From Arcanobacterium phocisimile (GTDB lineage: Bacteria > Actinomycetota > Actinomycetes > Actinomycetales > Actinomycetaceae), in the NCBI RefSeq assembly GCF_016904675.1, contig NZ_CP070228.1, positions 1,674,001-1,738,000 on the forward strand: 64,000 nt of DNA, read 5' to 3'. The notes below the pieces were generated by a model that was not told where the DNA came from, did no database searches, and saw only the letters and a list, made by a program, of their open reading frames with translations. Numbering within the stretch: the first letter of the stretch is position 1; every line of letters starts with the position of its first letter. The translations under genes and the position numbers were made by a program. Of the stretch, positions 46,814 through 55,392 are shown piece after piece.

Positions 46814-46929
46814 GGTAGACTCCTGATTTTCGCCTTTGAAACCTTTCCGTTTTAATTCCACTAGCCACGATTGCGACTTACTAAAACTATACTATACCAT
46901 TACATTTACAACAATGCATCTAACTAATT

Positions 46930-48771
46930 TCAGTAAATTTCTACCTCTTCGGCAGCAACCATCCACTCCTCTTCCAACAAATCCAATTCTTCTTGGGCTA
47001 GAGCAGCTTCTTTTCCTAGATCAACCAAAGCCTCAAAATCACCGCTCGCAGCCGCATCAGCCTGCTGCAACCCAATCCGTTCAATGAGCTGGCTGACCTT
47101 ATCCATCTTGCGTTCAATACGTGCCATATTCTTACGAGCTAACCGCTCTTTGGCAGCATCTTTCGTCTTAATAGGTTGCGCGGCTTGCGAACCGGCATCG
47201 CCACCCTTATCGTGTTGCACACGAAGCTCGGCCGCTAACCGCAAGTATTCATCGACGCCTCCAGGCAGATCACGCACGTGCCCGTCGAGCACCGCGATCT
47301 GATGATCGGTAATTCGTTCCAGCAGGTAGCGATCGTGGGAGACCACAACCAGCGTGCCCGGCCACGAATCGAGGACGTCTTCGATCGCCGCCAACGTATC
47401 GGTATCAAGATCGTTCGTCGGCTCGTCGAGCAGTAACACATTCGGTTCGCCAACTAAGAGTCGTAGCAGTTGCAGACGACGGCGTTCGCCACCGGACAGA
47501 TCGCCAACCTGCGTCCAAGCACGCTCGCGGGTGAACCCGAGCTTTTCCACCAGTTGCGCGGCCGTCATTTCTTTCTTGCCCACCATCACATGTGTGGCAA
47601 TATCATGCACGGCTTCAACGACGCGGCGGTGAGCGATCTCGTCAAGTTCCTTTGTTTCCTGCGTCAACACCGCCAACTTCACGGTTTTTCCGCGCCTGAT
47701 CCGCCCGGCGGTTGGCTCCAAAGCCCCGCTAATCAGCCCGAGAAGCGAGGACTTTCCAGCGCCGTTTCCGCCAACAATACCCAAGCGCTCGCCCGGGGCT
47801 AACCGCACAGTGACATCATCCAAGACAGGTGTTTGGTCTTGCGCATCGTAGGCGAAGGAGACGCCAATGAGGTCGATAACGTCTTTACCTAAACGAGTGG
47901 TGGCCATTTTCGCTAGTTCGATCGAATCGCGTGGCGGTGGCTCGTTCGCAATCAGCTCGTTCGCGGCATCGATTCGGAACTTTGGTTTCGAGGTACGTGC
48001 CGGGGCACCGCGCCGCAACCATGCCAGCTCCTTACGCAACAAATTATTGCGCTTCTCGACAGCTTGCTGCGCGATCCGCGAGCGCTCGGCGCGCTGCAAA
48101 ATATAGGCCGCATATCCACCTTCGTAGGTTTCGACGTGGCCAGGTTGCGGGTTTCGCCCGCCCGCGCCGTCGTTACCCGGAACAACTTCCCACAACCGGT
48201 CGCATACCGCGTCGAGGAACCAGCGATCGTGGGTGACGACGATAAGTGCGCCTTCTCCCCTACCGAACCGTTCGTTTAAATACTTGGCAAGGAAGGTGAC
48301 GCCTTCAATATCAAGGTGGTTTGTGGGTTCGTCGAGGACGATGACGTTCGCGTCCGCTGCTAGGGTGGCGGCGAGCGCTACTCGGCGTCGTTGCCCGCCG
48401 GAGAGTTCAGTAACTTTCTTGTCCAGCGGAACATCAGGCAGTAGTCCTTCGTGAAGGTAGCGGATTGCTGAATCGGATGCCCATTCGTATTCGGCAGCAT
48501 TGCCGTGGATCGCTTGAATAACCGTCACATCTGGCGCAAACGAAATCGCTTGGGACAGTACCGAAAATCGGGTACCGCTGGTCATCGTGACTTGGCCGGT
48601 ATCTGGTTCAAGCGCCCGGGTGAGTAGTTTCAGGAGCGTGGATTTTCCGCCACCGTTGGGGCCCACGATACCGATTTTGGCGCCGTCTTCAATCGAGACG
48701 TTAATATTGCCGAGAATTGGGCGCGACCCTAGATCGATCGACACGTTCTCAACACCTAAAATATGTGCCAT
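46930..48771 (-). CDS. ABC-F family ATPase (Uup/Ettl-type)
   Basis: 613 residues with two ATPase cassettes and no membrane segment. Cassette 1: Walker A GPNGGGKST (near 38), signature LSGGQRRRVALAATL, Walker B VIVLDEP. Inter-domain linker near 250-290. Cassette 2: Walker A VGGNGAGKSSLL, signature LSGGERRRLQLLRLL, Walker B VLLLDEPTNDLD. A C-terminal coiled coil near 545-610 (RLARKNMARIERKMDKVSQLIERIGL) resembles Uup. ABC-F proteins act on ribosomes, as translation factors or as target-protection resistance proteins; which applies here cannot be told. It is downstream of ispE on the same strand. Confidence 0.93.
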   Translation of the reverse strand: MAHILGVENVSIDLGSRPILGNINVSIEDGAKIGIVGPNGGGKSTLLKLLTRALEPDTGQVTMTSGTRFSVLSQAISFAPDVTVIQAIHGNAAEYEWASDSAIRYLHEGLLPDVPLDKKVTELSGGQRRRVALAATLAADANVIVLDEPTNHLDIEGVTFLAKYLNERFGRGEGALIVVTHDRWFLDAVCDRLWEVVPGNDGAGGRNPQPGHVETYEGGYAAYILQRAERSRIAQQAVEKRNNLLRKELAWLRRGAPARTSKPKFRIDAANELIANEPPPRDSIELAKMATTRLGKDVIDLIGVSFAYDAQDQTPVLDDVTVRLAPGERLGIVGGNGAGKSSLLGLISGALEPTAGRIRRGKTVKLAVLTQETKELDEIAHRRVVEAVHDIATHVMVGKKEMTAAQLVEKLGFTRERAWTQVGDLSGGERRRLQLLRLLVGEPNVLLLDEPTNDLDTDTLAAIEDVLDSWPGTLVVVSHDRYLLERITDHQIAVLDGHVRDLPGGVDEYLRLAAELRVQHDKGGDAGSQAAQPIKTKDAAKERLARKNMARIERKMDKVSQLIERIGLQQADAAASGDFEALVDLGKEAALAQEELDLLEEEWMVAAEEVEIY

Positions 48772-48889
48772 CAACCTGGCCTTTCTTTAAAAATCACCAA
48801 GCGTACACAAAGTTAGGGATTTTTCGCTTTTACCTCAAAAAATCGAGCCGAAGTGACCTCATATGCAAACTGAATGCACGCACATGTTG

Positions 48890-49840
48890 TTATCTTACTA
48901 GATGGGTCCCACGTACCGGACCGGTAGCTACCACCGGGGTGAGTTCCGGGAAGAGCTTCCCGAGTCGGCCCGAGAGCGAATCAAGGTTTGTCGGCTCAGC
49001 GAGGACCGCAATGGTCGGCCCAGAGCCAGACAGCATCACTGCGTGTGCACCAAGCACACCGGCAGCAATATGTGCCCGAATAGTGTCAATAATGGTAGCA
49101 ACGTCGGAGCGCAACGAGCGTGCCGGTTCTTCCAGATCGTTGGCAAGCACACTGCCCAACAGTGCCCGGTGTTCACTGCCAGTCGTCGGCCCGGCCAACA
49201 CGTCAGTGACGGCAGCTGTGTCCGGCACTTGTCCGTGCCCTAAACCCAGCGCATCGAACTCCCGAAACACTGCCGGGGTTGAGAGGCCGTGCGGGTTAAT
49301 CAACATCACCCAACCATGGGTTTGGTTCGACGACAGCGACTGCAGTTCTTCACCGCGGCTCGTGCCACGCGCCAACCCACCCAGAAGCGAAAAAGGAACA
49401 TCAGAACCCAGTTCGGCAGCACACTCATGTAGCTCCGCACCGGAAAGCCCCAACATCCACAGTTCATTGAGCGCCACCAACGTAGCGGCCGCATCAGCCG
49501 AACCGCCCGCCATACCGCCAGCCACCGGAATCCGTTTCGTCACCGTCAACTGAGCACCAAGATCCTCCGGAGCAATATCTAAACCAGTACGCGAACCGTA
49601 ACGCTCTTTCAACAACTGAGCCGCTCGAATCACCAGATTCGATTCATCCACCGGCAAGTCCTCGCCAAGCCCACGAATACTCATCGAAAGCTCGTCAGCA
49701 AGCCGGGCTTCGACGTCGTCACGCAGATCCAGCGCCTCAAAAATCGTATCGAGCGGATGGAAACCATCAGAGCGAACCCCACCAACCCGCAACGCAATAT
49801 TCACTTTTCCCGGGGCCGACGCCCGCACCGAACGAACCAT
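48890..49840 (-). CDS. ispE: 4-diphosphocytidyl-2-C-methyl-D-erythritol kinase
   Basis: 316 residues, GHMP kinase fold. It has VRASAPGKVNIALRVGGVRSDGFHPLDTIF (substrate site), the ATP-binding VTKRIPVAGGMAGGSADAAATLVAL (P-loop of GHMP kinases, about 105-129), GSDVPFSLLGGLARGT and HAVMLSGSGPTIAVLAE. It performs the ATP-dependent step of the MEP pathway; ispH is at 14.1 kb. Starts at 49840 or 49846 are both close to a GGAAG site; the longer open frame to 49921 crosses a terminator hairpin and is rejected. Confidence 0.95.
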   Translation of the reverse strand: MVRSVRASAPGKVNIALRVGGVRSDGFHPLDTIFEALDLRDDVEARLADELSMSIRGLGEDLPVDESNLVIRAAQLLKERYGSRTGLDIAPEDLGAQLTVTKRIPVAGGMAGGSADAAATLVALNELWMLGLSGAELHECAAELGSDVPFSLLGGLARGTSRGEELQSLSSNQTHGWVMLINPHGLSTPAVFREFDALGLGHGQVPDTAAVTDVLAGPTTGSEHRALLGSVLANDLEEPARSLRSDVATIIDTIRAHIAAGVLGAHAVMLSGSGPTIAVLAEPTNLDSLSGRLGKLFPELTPVVATGPVRGTHLVR

Positions 49841-49885
49841 ACTCATGCTTCCTATTATCCACTGTTCACACCTGGAAATAACAAT

Positions 49886-49919
49886 GCTGGGTGGTACGAG
49901 TTTCCTCGCACCACCCAGC
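49886..49919 (-). terminator. Terminator of the PTS operon
   Basis: A stem GCTGGGTGGT / ACCACCCAGC (49886-49895 with 49910-49919) extended by CGAG/CTCG after one mismatch. On the minus strand ATTGTTATTT follows. Confidence 0.8.
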
Positions 49920-49947
49920 ATCTAAGCTATGTCAGAGATGAATACTC

Positions 49948-50433
49948 TTAGGCAAGAGTCACGGTTGCCGCAACCGCGTCAAGACCAGCTTCACCTTCAT
50001 GCACTGCAACCGACTTCACCTGCACCTTTTCAGTAAACACTACCGGGGTGATGAGGTTCTTGCCAGCAGCCCGCAAAGCCCGCGCATCCACGCGCATAAT
50101 CGGAGTGCCAGCACTGACTGCTTGGCCTTTCTCGACTAGCGCAGTGAAACCTTCCCCATGCATCTCAACCGTATCAAGGCCGATATGCACAAGCAGATCA
50201 ACGCCAGACTCGACATGCATCGTAAACGCATGCAAGGTCTTAAAAATCTTACCTACCGTACCGTCAACTGGTGCGCAAACAACAAGCTCAGCAGCGTTTT
50301 CATCCGGAACAACTGCATATCCCGCACCCAACATACCCTGGGAGAACACTGGATCTGGAACCTCAGTCACCGGAACTACCCGGCCTGCGAAAACTGGATG
50401 AAACTCCACCTTTTTCTTGCCTAAGCCAAACAT
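49948..50433 (-). CDS. crr: PTS glucose-type EIIA component
   Basis: 161 residues, a complete glucose-family EIIA domain: GRVVPVTEVPDPVFSQGMLGAGYAV, the first active-site His in TLHAFTMHVESGVDLLVHIGLDTVEMHGEGF and GTPIMRVD. It carries phosphate from HPr to the EIIB domain. Its start overlaps the stop of the EIICB gene by one base, so they are translated together. In actinobacteria a stand-alone EIIA also may act as a signal, but no evidence of that is visible here. Confidence 0.95.
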   Translation of the reverse strand: MFGLGKKKVEFHPVFAGRVVPVTEVPDPVFSQGMLGAGYAVVPDENAAELVVCAPVDGTVGKIFKTLHAFTMHVESGVDLLVHIGLDTVEMHGEGFTALVEKGQAVSAGTPIMRVDARALRAAGKNLITPVVFTEKVQVKSVAVHEGEAGLDAVAATVTLA

Positions 50434-52028
50434 TAAATCTCCTGTTCACCGTTCAGTGTTACTTCCGAGGCCCGCAACTGGTCTGCCACCTCGTCATATA
50501 CAAACTGTACCTGTGGACCGACCACAACCTGAACTGAACGCTGCGATGGACGAATAATACCGGCAACACCAACGGACTTGATAGCACCTTCGTCGACCTT
50601 CAGCTCATCCTTCACAACCGTCCGGAGGCGGGTTGCACAGTAATCAATGGACTCAATGTTGGAAACACCGCCCAAACCTGCGATCACGGTGGACGCCATA
50701 CCAGCAAACTCATCGTCACCCGAGGTCTGTGCGGTAGACATTTCAACGTCGTCGCCACGGCCTGGCGTCTTGAGGTTCAACGCGCCAATAAGGAAGTAGA
50801 AGACAACGAAGTAAATTGCTGCGAAGACCAAGCCCTGAACTAGGAGCATGTACCACTGGTTAGCCAATGGGTTACGTGCAGAAAGTACCATGTCAACCAA
50901 ACCAGCGGAGAAGCCGAAGCCAGCAGTCCAGTGGAACAGTGCTGCGATGAAGACCGAAAGACCAGTCAGGAGTGCGTGTACAACGTAAAGGACCGGAGCA
51001 ACGAACATGAATGCGAATTCGAGTGGTTCGGTAACACCAGTGAAGAACGATGCGAGTGCACCAGCGAACATCAAAGAACCAACAGCCTTCTGAGACTTGG
51101 TGTTTGCACGCAGGTAGATTGCCAAAGCAGCAGCTGGCAAACCGAACATCATCACTGGGAAGAAGCCTGCCTGATAACGGCCAATTTCACCAATAACAGT
51201 ACACGTACCGTTCTCCCAAATACCAACACCAGGGCAGGTAGCAGCGTCGGTAGCAGAAGCTGCAGCAGCGATGGTCTTACCGCCACCCAAGAAGTTACCG
51301 ATGTCGTCGATGCCAATAACGTCGAACCAGAAGATCGAGTTCAATGCGTGGTGCAAACCGGTTGGGATGAGCAAACGGTTAGCGAAACCGTAGATACCTG
51401 CACCTACAGCACCCATGCCCTGGATGGATTCACCGAAGTTGAAGAGTGCGGAGTAAATGAATGGCCATACGAAGTACATCACGCCAGCGAGCACGATAGC
51501 CAAAAGCGAAGTAATAATTGGCACCAAACGACGTCCGGAGAAGAAGGCCAAGAATGGCGGAAGCTTGGTGCGCGAGAAACGGTTGTATACCCAAGCCGCC
51601 AAAATACCGATAACGATACCCATGAGAACGTTCTTGTCACCCATGGCGCCCCATCCCTGGGAAACCCACTCGAGTTTCGCGTCGCCTTCGAGAGCCTCAA
51701 GATCAACGCCCTGGAATCCAGCAACTGACTTCTCATTGAGAAGCATCTTAATAGTTGCAAATCCGATGAAACCGGAAAGCGCAGCTGCACCGTTGCTATC
51801 ACGCGATAAACCGAATGCGATAGCAACAGCGAAAATCCATCCGAGGTTATCGAGCACAGCAGCACCCGACTTAATCAAAACAGCAGCGAGCACGCTGTTG
51901 GCTCCCCAACCGTCGGGATCAATCCAGTAACCGATACCCATCAAGATTGCTGCCACTGGCATCACAGCGACTGCACCCATCAATGCTTTACCGAGCCGTT
52001 GCAGGCTCTCCATGACTTTTCCGTTCAT
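50433..52028 (-). CDS. PTS EIICB component, glucose/N-acetylglucosamine family
   Basis: 531 residues. The EIIC channel domain (about 1-390) has roughly ten helices with LQRLGKALMGAVAVMPVAAILMGIGYWID, LLIPTGLHHALNSIFWFDV and FFTGVTEPLEFAFMFVAPVLY. The EIIB domain (about 445-525) has the phosphorylated Cys in IESIDYCATRLRTVV. EIIA is separate, encoded by the overlapping next gene. Glucose or GlcNAc is the probable sugar; the QGWGAMGDKN insertion and the lack of a fused EIIA do not decide. It is controlled by the antiterminator gene upstream. Confidence 0.94.
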   Translation of the reverse strand: MNGKVMESLQRLGKALMGAVAVMPVAAILMGIGYWIDPDGWGANSVLAAVLIKSGAAVLDNLGWIFAVAIAFGLSRDSNGAAALSGFIGFATIKMLLNEKSVAGFQGVDLEALEGDAKLEWVSQGWGAMGDKNVLMGIVIGILAAWVYNRFSRTKLPPFLAFFSGRRLVPIITSLLAIVLAGVMYFVWPFIYSALFNFGESIQGMGAVGAGIYGFANRLLIPTGLHHALNSIFWFDVIGIDDIGNFLGGGKTIAAAASATDAATCPGVGIWENGTCTVIGEIGRYQAGFFPVMMFGLPAAALAIYLRANTKSQKAVGSLMFAGALASFFTGVTEPLEFAFMFVAPVLYVVHALLTGLSVFIAALFHWTAGFGFSAGLVDMVLSARNPLANQWYMLLVQGLVFAAIYFVVFYFLIGALNLKTPGRGDDVEMSTAQTSGDDEFAGMASTVIAGLGGVSNIESIDYCATRLRTVVKDELKVDEGAIKSVGVAGIIRPSQRSVQVVVGPQVQFVYDEVADQLRASEVTLNGEQEI

Positions 52029-52064
52029 GATGATGTGTCCTTTATATGTGCTAGTTTATGCGCT

Positions 52065-52913
52065 TCATTGCGCATCGTTTTGTGCGCTCGTAGAGCTTTG
52101 CCGCCAGCCATGCAAGAATACTGCGAGGTATGCAGCTTCGTTGGCTATCTTGAGCGGCGCAGTACCCGGTTGCGCAATGTATGTTATGGCTCGCTGAGCT
52201 ACGGAGAACTCTTCACGCAACAGCGTTTCGATCACTGGAGCGGTTTCATTTGTTCGCCATATCCCAGCTTGAATACGTGTGATAAACCCATTGATAGTTC
52301 TCAGCAACTCATTAATCTCAGCCGTCTCTTGGCCATTAAACTCAGTGGTAATCAGTTCGACGATAGCACCCAGTTTGTTAACTTCTGACAATGGTTGCTT
52401 CACAGTCGCGCCGGTGCGAGCGGCATTCAAGTGCAATGCGATAAACGCTACTTCGTCAATGGGGAGCTCCACATTGAGATTTTCATTGACAAAGTGAACC
52501 ATCATTTGAGCAGCAGTAAATTCCGGACCGAACGCAATACGGATTTCGTCAACCAGCTTGTTGCTAATGGCGTATCCGTCGCGATGACGTTGGACTGCAA
52601 ATGCAAGGTGATCTACCAGCAAAACATAGACTGATGAATCAAGATCGCTTAAAACGTTCGTTGCAAGTTCTACCGCTTCGCTGACTATGGACACTAGATG
52701 CGGATCGAGTGCATTCACTGACGTCAGAAAGTCCACTTTATCTGGGCTAGCTTCAATAAATTGGCGCTGGGCATCGCCGGCGGGGATTATATCTCCGGGC
52801 CGTTTCCCAAAACCAATTCCTCGTCCAGCAAGAACTGTTTCAACCCCATCAATACTGACCAGCACTGCATTGTTGTTGAAAATCCTTACGACACGAGCAG
52901 CAGACTGTACCAT
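52065..52913 (-). CDS. BglG/LicT-type transcription antiterminator
   Basis: 282 residues. An N-terminal CAT RNA-binding domain (SAARVVRIFNNNAVLVSIDGVETVLAGRGIGFGKRPGDII, about 4-43) is followed by two PRD domains with conserved His residues (LVDHLAFAVQRHRDG, FVNENLNVELPIDEVAFIALHLNAA, YLAVFLHGW). PTS-dependent phosphorylation of the PRDs sets whether the protein binds its RNA target. The ATG at 52913 has an AGGAG site; the upstream in-frame ATG at 52925 is weaker. It precedes the EIICB gene by 36 bp, and an RNA antiterminator motif and promoter lie directly upstream. Confidence 0.93.
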   Translation of the reverse strand: MVQSAARVVRIFNNNAVLVSIDGVETVLAGRGIGFGKRPGDIIPAGDAQRQFIEASPDKVDFLTSVNALDPHLVSIVSEAVELATNVLSDLDSSVYVLLVDHLAFAVQRHRDGYAISNKLVDEIRIAFGPEFTAAQMMVHFVNENLNVELPIDEVAFIALHLNAARTGATVKQPLSEVNKLGAIVELITTEFNGQETAEINELLRTINGFITRIQAGIWRTNETAPVIETLLREEFSVAQRAITYIAQPGTAPLKIANEAAYLAVFLHGWRQSSTSAQNDAQ

Positions 52914-52953
52914 AATGCTCCTCATCGAGCGCACCATAAATCGGCGCTATTCT

Positions 52954-52980
52954 GGTCATGCCTGCCTAGCAGTAACACCC
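52954..52980 (-). promoter_or_regulatory. RAT antiterminator motif of the PTS operon
   Basis: On the minus strand the 27-nt segment contains GTTACTGC, then GGCAGGC, then TGACC, matching the BglG/LicT ribonucleic antiterminator layout as I know it. A possible overlapping weak terminator hairpin (GCGCC / GGTGCGC) lies just after it, ahead of the antiterminator gene. It would put the antiterminator, EIICB and EIIA genes under sugar control. Confidence 0.75.
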
Positions 52981-52998
52981 AGGGGTTTTCACTTACCT

Positions 52999-53027
52999 AA
53001 TATAAGGGAGATATGCAGTCTTTGCAA
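52999..53027 (-). promoter_or_regulatory. Promoter of the antiterminator-PTS operon
   Basis: Minus-strand -35 TTGCAA (53022-53027) and -10 TATATT (52999-53004), separated by exactly 17 bp. Transcription would start a few bases before the RAT motif. Confidence 0.7.
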
Positions 53028-53040
53028 TATTTTCCGTAAC

Positions 53041-53937
53041 CTAGGACACTTTCGTGAAACTTTGTGCGATAGAAATAAAGTCGTCGATTGTCAACTTTTC
53101 GCCACGCAAGCTCGGGTCCACTCCGGCGTCACGCAAAATTTCTTCGGCACGCGCCGCGCTACCAGCCCACGTCGACAACGCCTGTCGCAACGTTTTACGG
53201 CGTTGTGCAAAGGCTGCATCGACGACGTCGAATACGTCGGAACGTGGCACACCCACCGGTTCTGGATGTCGACGCATATGCACCAACGCCGAATCGACGT
53301 TGGGAACGGGCCAAAATACGTTGCGTGAAATCTTCGCTCCTCGCCACACGTCGGCATACCAATGAGCTTTAACCGACGGAACACCGTAGGTTTTCGAACC
53401 GGGTTCGGCAGCGAGTCGATCGGCTACCTCCAGTTGTACCATAACAGTAACTGTTTCAAGAGTTGGCAATGTTTGTAGAAGGGTAAGGAGAATCGGGACC
53501 GCTACGTTATAGGGAAGGTTTGCTACCAGATGTTTGGGAACAAAATCCTCGGTTGCTTCGAGTACTGGTGGTAATGCGAGATATGCGACCGAAGCAACCT
53601 CCATCGCATCACGATTAGTGACAGCAATACGGGCGGCGGATTCGGGTTGAACTTCAGCAACCGTACTCGGCAAAGCTTGCGCTAACGGTGGATCGATTTC
53701 GATGGCTGAGACTATTGCCCCGGTTTCAAGTATCGCTAAAGTTAACGATCCCAGGCCCGGACCAACCTCGACAACATGATCACCTGCTTCCACCCCGGCG
53801 TCGCGTACGATCCGACGTACAGTACCAGCATCGTGGACGAAGTTTTGCCCCAGGGTTTTCGTTGGTCGAATGTTGAGCTTAGCCGCGAGTTCACGGATCT
53901 TCACCGGTCCAAGAAGGGGAACGGATGGTTGATTCAT
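53041..53937 (-). CDS. rsmA: 16S rRNA dimethyladenosine methyltransferase (KsgA/RsmA)
   Basis: 298 residues. SAM-binding Rossmann motifs: KTLGQNFVHDAGTVRRIVRDAGVEAGDHVVEVGPGLGSLTLAIL, then IEIDPPLAQ, and the catalytic HLVANLPYNVAVPILL (NLPY motif near 140). The C-terminal helical domain includes FAQRRKTLRQALSTWAG. It dimethylates two adjacent adenines near the 3' end of 16S rRNA; loss gives kasugamycin resistance. It lies after the Rpf-like gene and before ispE's block, as in mycobacteria. Confidence 0.97.
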   Translation of the reverse strand: MNQPSVPLLGPVKIRELAAKLNIRPTKTLGQNFVHDAGTVRRIVRDAGVEAGDHVVEVGPGLGSLTLAILETGAIVSAIEIDPPLAQALPSTVAEVQPESAARIAVTNRDAMEVASVAYLALPPVLEATEDFVPKHLVANLPYNVAVPILLTLLQTLPTLETVTVMVQLEVADRLAAEPGSKTYGVPSVKAHWYADVWRGAKISRNVFWPVPNVDSALVHMRRHPEPVGVPRSDVFDVVDAAFAQRRKTLRQALSTWAGSAARAEEILRDAGVDPSLRGEKLTIDDFISIAQSFTKVS

Positions 53938-54034
53938 ATTTTCCTCGCAGTGCTGAGCTAGATTTACCTGCTCCAGTTTAACAATTTAATAAACGAGTGT
54001 CAGATAGCGCGACCGTTCATCGTGTAGATAATAA

Positions 54035-54067
54035 CGATAGAAGCCGGTAACTTACCGGCTTCTATCG
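54035..54067 (-). terminator. Terminator of the Rpf-like gene
   Basis: CGATAGAAGCCGGTAA (54035-54050) pairs with TTACCGGCTTCTATCG (54052-54067), and on the minus strand TTATTATC follows. It lies 6 bp after the stop. Confidence 0.85.
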
Positions 54068-54073
54068 ACGTTT

Positions 54074-55276
54074 TTAGTACCAGCCCACCGAGTGCGAGTG
54101 TCCTAGCGCACCACATGGCGTACCGTAACGGCCAGAAATATATCCTAGACCCCACGTAATCTGGGTTGCTGGATTGGTCTGCCAATCGGCACCAGCGGAG
54201 GCCATCTTCGATCCTGGCAGCGATTGTGGAATACCGTATGCGCCAGATGATGGATTGTTAGCCAAGTGATTCCAACCGGATTCACGTTGCCAAAGCTGAT
54301 CGAGGCAGGAAAATTCGGCTGTTGACCAACCGCGGGCTGCTACCATCTCAGCTGCAATGGCACGAGCAGTTCCCGGAGCAACCGGCGCCGCATTCGCAGG
54401 GACTGCAACGGCAGTTTGCGCATCCTCTTCCTTCGTGCCAACTTTTACGACCTTCGGCTGTGCAGGCGTTGTCACAACATCTACCGTTACGCTACGGCTG
54501 ACTTCTTGGCCATCGTGCTTAGTAATCGTATAGGTTCGAGTGCCCTCACCCGGTGCACCCTCTGATTCAATACGTTCTTCACCCTTCGGCAAAGTTGGAT
54601 CGTCCTCACGGGTAGTTTCTTGAGCAACCGGATAGTTTTCCGTGAACGATTCAGTGGTCACTCGTGTAATAGTCACCTTCGCATCAGCAGCAACGGGCTT
54701 ATCGAGCGGAGCTGAAACAATATCTGCACGATTGACCGTAATTTTGGCAGCCTCTAAAGCATCTGCCAAAGTTACCTTAGAACCGGTAACAACCGTCTTC
54801 ACTTGTCCATCGACACTAACTGAGAATTGAGTGGTGACACCTTCGATAAGCGGAGTTGTTTCACCCAGCGAGACCGAAGCATTCGCAACGCCAGCAACTG
54901 CAGGCGCGTTATCAGCCATCGCAAGGCTTGGGGGCACGTTTTCCACTGCAATTCCGAAACCTAACCCAACAACAAGAGCTGCCGCTGAGCCAAAACCTAC
55001 GCCTTGCATGAGTGTGGCTTTGCGTGACTTTCGCACATGAACTATTTCTTCAGTACGTGACACAACCAGATCGTGGTTCATTTTTTCCGCATAGGGAACT
55101 GCCGGGAGCACGGTGACTGGATTGGATGCGACACCATGGACTTTATCAATTGTGACAACTGGAATTTCACCCGTAGTTGCCTCGCGGCGTGCGGCAGCTG
55201 CGCGTTCAGCTGCTCGGCGAGCTCGGCGTGAACCTGGCTTTGGCGGGTTCAGGTCCATCCGCTGCGTCTGATCCAT
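54074..55276 (-). CDS. Secreted G5-domain transglycosylase, resuscitation-promoting-factor-like
   Basis: 400 residues from the ATG at 55276 (GGAGA site). A basic Ala/Arg-rich N-terminal tail (about 1-85) and a single membrane helix (GVGFGSAAALVVGLGFGIAV, about 93-112) anchor it. DUF348-like (about 145-200) and G5 (about 205-285, TRTYTITKHDGQEVSRSVT) domains follow, and the C-terminal lysozyme-like domain has the catalytic Glu in QLWQRESGWN, NPSSGAYGIPQSLPG and WGLGYISGRYGTPC. It should cleave peptidoglycan during growth or exit from dormancy. It occupies the rpfB position between tatD and rsmA; the catalytic domain looks more SLT-like than a strict Rpf domain. Confidence 0.9.
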   Translation of the reverse strand: MDQTQRMDLNPPKPGSRRARRAAERAAAARREATTGEIPVVTIDKVHGVASNPVTVLPAVPYAEKMNHDLVVSRTEEIVHVRKSRKATLMQGVGFGSAAALVVGLGFGIAVENVPPSLAMADNAPAVAGVANASVSLGETTPLIEGVTTQFSVSVDGQVKTVVTGSKVTLADALEAAKITVNRADIVSAPLDKPVAADAKVTITRVTTESFTENYPVAQETTREDDPTLPKGEERIESEGAPGEGTRTYTITKHDGQEVSRSVTVDVVTTPAQPKVVKVGTKEEDAQTAVAVPANAAPVAPGTARAIAAEMVAARGWSTAEFSCLDQLWQRESGWNHLANNPSSGAYGIPQSLPGSKMASAGADWQTNPATQITWGLGYISGRYGTPCGALGHSHSVGWY

Positions 55277-55392
55277 TGGTATTTCTCCACGTCTCATATC
55301 GACAAGTTATCTGATGTATATCGATTGTAATCAAATTGTAATCATTATTCTTACTAACGTGGGTCGAATAACAAAATTATTCGGACTTCTCG

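Noticed and set aside
48717-49553. 278-residue plus-strand frame opposite ispE
   Set aside because: Shadow of ispE and of the ABC-F start region; no start signal or motifs.
50931-51728. 265-residue plus-strand frame opposite the EIICB gene
   Set aside because: It is an antisense shadow of a convincing PTS gene, with Cys/Ser-rich nonsense composition and no ribosome site.
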